Of a DNA stretch of 6,234 nt, positions 5,486 through 6,234 are shown piece after piece. This DNA comes from Bacillota bacterium (lineage in GTDB: Bacteria; Bacillota; Clostridia; Oscillospirales; Acutalibacteraceae), in the NCBI GenBank assembly GCA_009786275.1, contig WQTL01000366.1, positions 1-6,234 of the forward strand, read 5' to 3'. The position numbers and the translations under genes are program-made. Under the pieces are notes generated by a model. That model searched no databases. It worked only from the letters and a program-made list of their open reading frames with translations, and had not been told where the DNA came from. Position 1 is the first letter of the stretch, and every line of letters starts with the position of its first letter.

Positions 5486-6234
5486 GTGAACATAACGGAA
5501 CAACGCGCGCTCTACCCCTGGGAAACGCAGCCCAGGGGCTGCGGGCAGCCCCTGGAGGACGCCGTGCCTTACCCCGCGCAGCCGCCGATTCCGGAGGCCC
5601 CCGCCTACGTGCTGGCCCGCGCCTTCCGGGAAACCCAGGTGACGCTGATGTGGGGCGAGGCCAAAGGCGCGGACGGCTACCTGGTCCTGCGGGGGGAGGG
5701 TCAAAATGGCCTCAAGCCCGTGGCGACGGCGGAGCAGGCCTCCTACATAGACGCCGGGGTGCGCCCCGGGAAAACATACCGCTATGCCGTGCGCGCCTAC
5801 AACGAGCAGGGGCAGAGCGCCGCCACGCCCGCCGCCGGCGTGACCCTCCCTGACGCGGAGCCGAACCCGAATCCAGCGCCCATGCCGGAGCCGGAGACCC
5901 GCGATACGCATCCCGCCGCGCCGGAAGCGCCAAGCGATCTGCGCGCAACAATTCGCGGCACGCGCCTGGTGGAGCTGGAATGGCAGGAAAATCCGGGCGA
6001 GGACATAGAGTACCGGCTGTACCGAAGCGCCACGCCCTGGTGCAGCTACGGCCTTGTCGCCGAAACGAAGGACTGCCGCTTCTTCGACGCCGTGCCGGAG
6101 GCGGGCACGAAGTACTACTACTTCGCGCAGGCCGTGCGGGAGGGGCGCTCCAGCGGGGCCAGCGCCATGGCCGAGGCCCTCACCTTCCCCGCGCTGCCGC
6201 CCCCCGAGCCCCCCGAGCACCTGCGCGCCGCCCC
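5486..6234 (+). CDS. Fibronectin type III repeat protein, 3' end beyond the window
   Basis: The frame is open from GTG 5486 to the window end, giving at least 249 residues. AAGGAG (5472-5477) is 8 nt upstream, and an in-frame TAA at 5471-5473 blocks any upstream extension. Two fibronectin type III domains are visible. The first spans about residues 36-121 (VTLMWGEAKGADGYLVLR with Trp56, then RPGKTYRYAVRAYNEQGQS). The second spans about 147-235 (VELEWQENPGEDIEYRLYR with Trp166, then AGTKYYYFAQAVREGRSSG). A Pro/Glu-rich linker (about 122-146) separates them, and PPPEPPEHLRA at the edge looks like the start of a third. FN3 modules are binding or spacer modules in bacterial surface proteins and glycan-active enzymes. 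The N-terminus (MNITEQRALYPWETQPRGCG) is polar with no signal peptide or membrane segment, which is odd for an FN3 protein. The C-terminal part, which may hold an enzymatic or anchoring domain, is not seen. Confidence 0.85.
   Translation, partial: MNITEQRALYPWETQPRGCGQPLEDAVPYPAQPPIPEAPAYVLARAFRETQVTLMWGEAKGADGYLVLRGEGQNGLKPVATAEQASYIDAGVRPGKTYRYAVRAYNEQGQSAATPAAGVTLPDAEPNPNPAPMPEPETRDTHPAAPEAPSDLRATIRGTRLVELEWQENPGEDIEYRLYRSATPWCSYGLVAETKDCRFFDAVPEAGTKYYYFAQAVREGRSSGASAMAEALTFPALPPPEPPEHLRAA

Noticed and set aside
5459..6220. Long - strand reading frame (253 codons) opposite the FN3 gene
   Set aside because: The + strand encodes recognisable FN3 domains with a good RBS. The - strand product is Arg/Gly/Ala-rich without motifs.

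Overview
The window reads as a chromosomal stretch from a high-GC, Gram-positive gut-type Firmicute, probably a Clostridia/Oscillospiraceae-like lineage. The grounds are strong GGAGG-type ribosome binding sites, a lipobox lipoprotein with a long Thr/Glu linker, a membrane-anchored polysaccharide deacetylase, a sigma-A type promoter, and GC-rich codons with AT-rich intergenic gaps. The taxonomic call is inference; no rRNA or marker gene is present.

Layout. (1) 1-2025, + strand: a tightly packed run of three genes. These are a 5'-truncated amidohydrolase, a DUF2461 protein (4-nt ATGA overlap) and a YdeI/OmpD-associated protein (11-nt overlap), most likely translationally coupled. (2) 2026-2109: an 84-bp gap between convergent stop codons, almost filled by two inverted copies of a 27-bp REP-like palindrome carrying a GTAG foot. 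(3) 2110-3327, - strand: a 405-aa protein clearly derived from xylose isomerase that has lost nearly all catalytic and metal-binding residues. (4) 3328-3541: an intergenic gap with divergent promoter candidates and a double-hairpin repeat ending just before the next RBS. (5) 3542-4360, + strand: a NodB-type polysaccharide deacetylase with an N-terminal signal/anchor, convergent with (6) 4427-5308, - strand: an uncharacterised lipoprotein. A bidirectional terminator (4377-4405) separates the two. (7) 5309-5485: a divergent promoter region with a consensus promoter for the lipoprotein and a 16-bp GC palindrome. (8) 5486 to the window end, + strand: an open-ended fibronectin type III repeat protein without a recognisable signal peptide.

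How the genes work together: the sequence shows no single pathway. Two genes (deacetylase, lipoprotein) belong to the cell envelope. The first three are small, poorly characterised soluble proteins that look like one operon. The most unusual items are the xylose-isomerase-like pseudoenzyme, the REP-like inverted pair between convergent genes, and the FN3 gene, which starts with competing RNA hairpins and lacks an export signal. I found no CRISPR array, tRNA, rRNA, transposase or phage gene.
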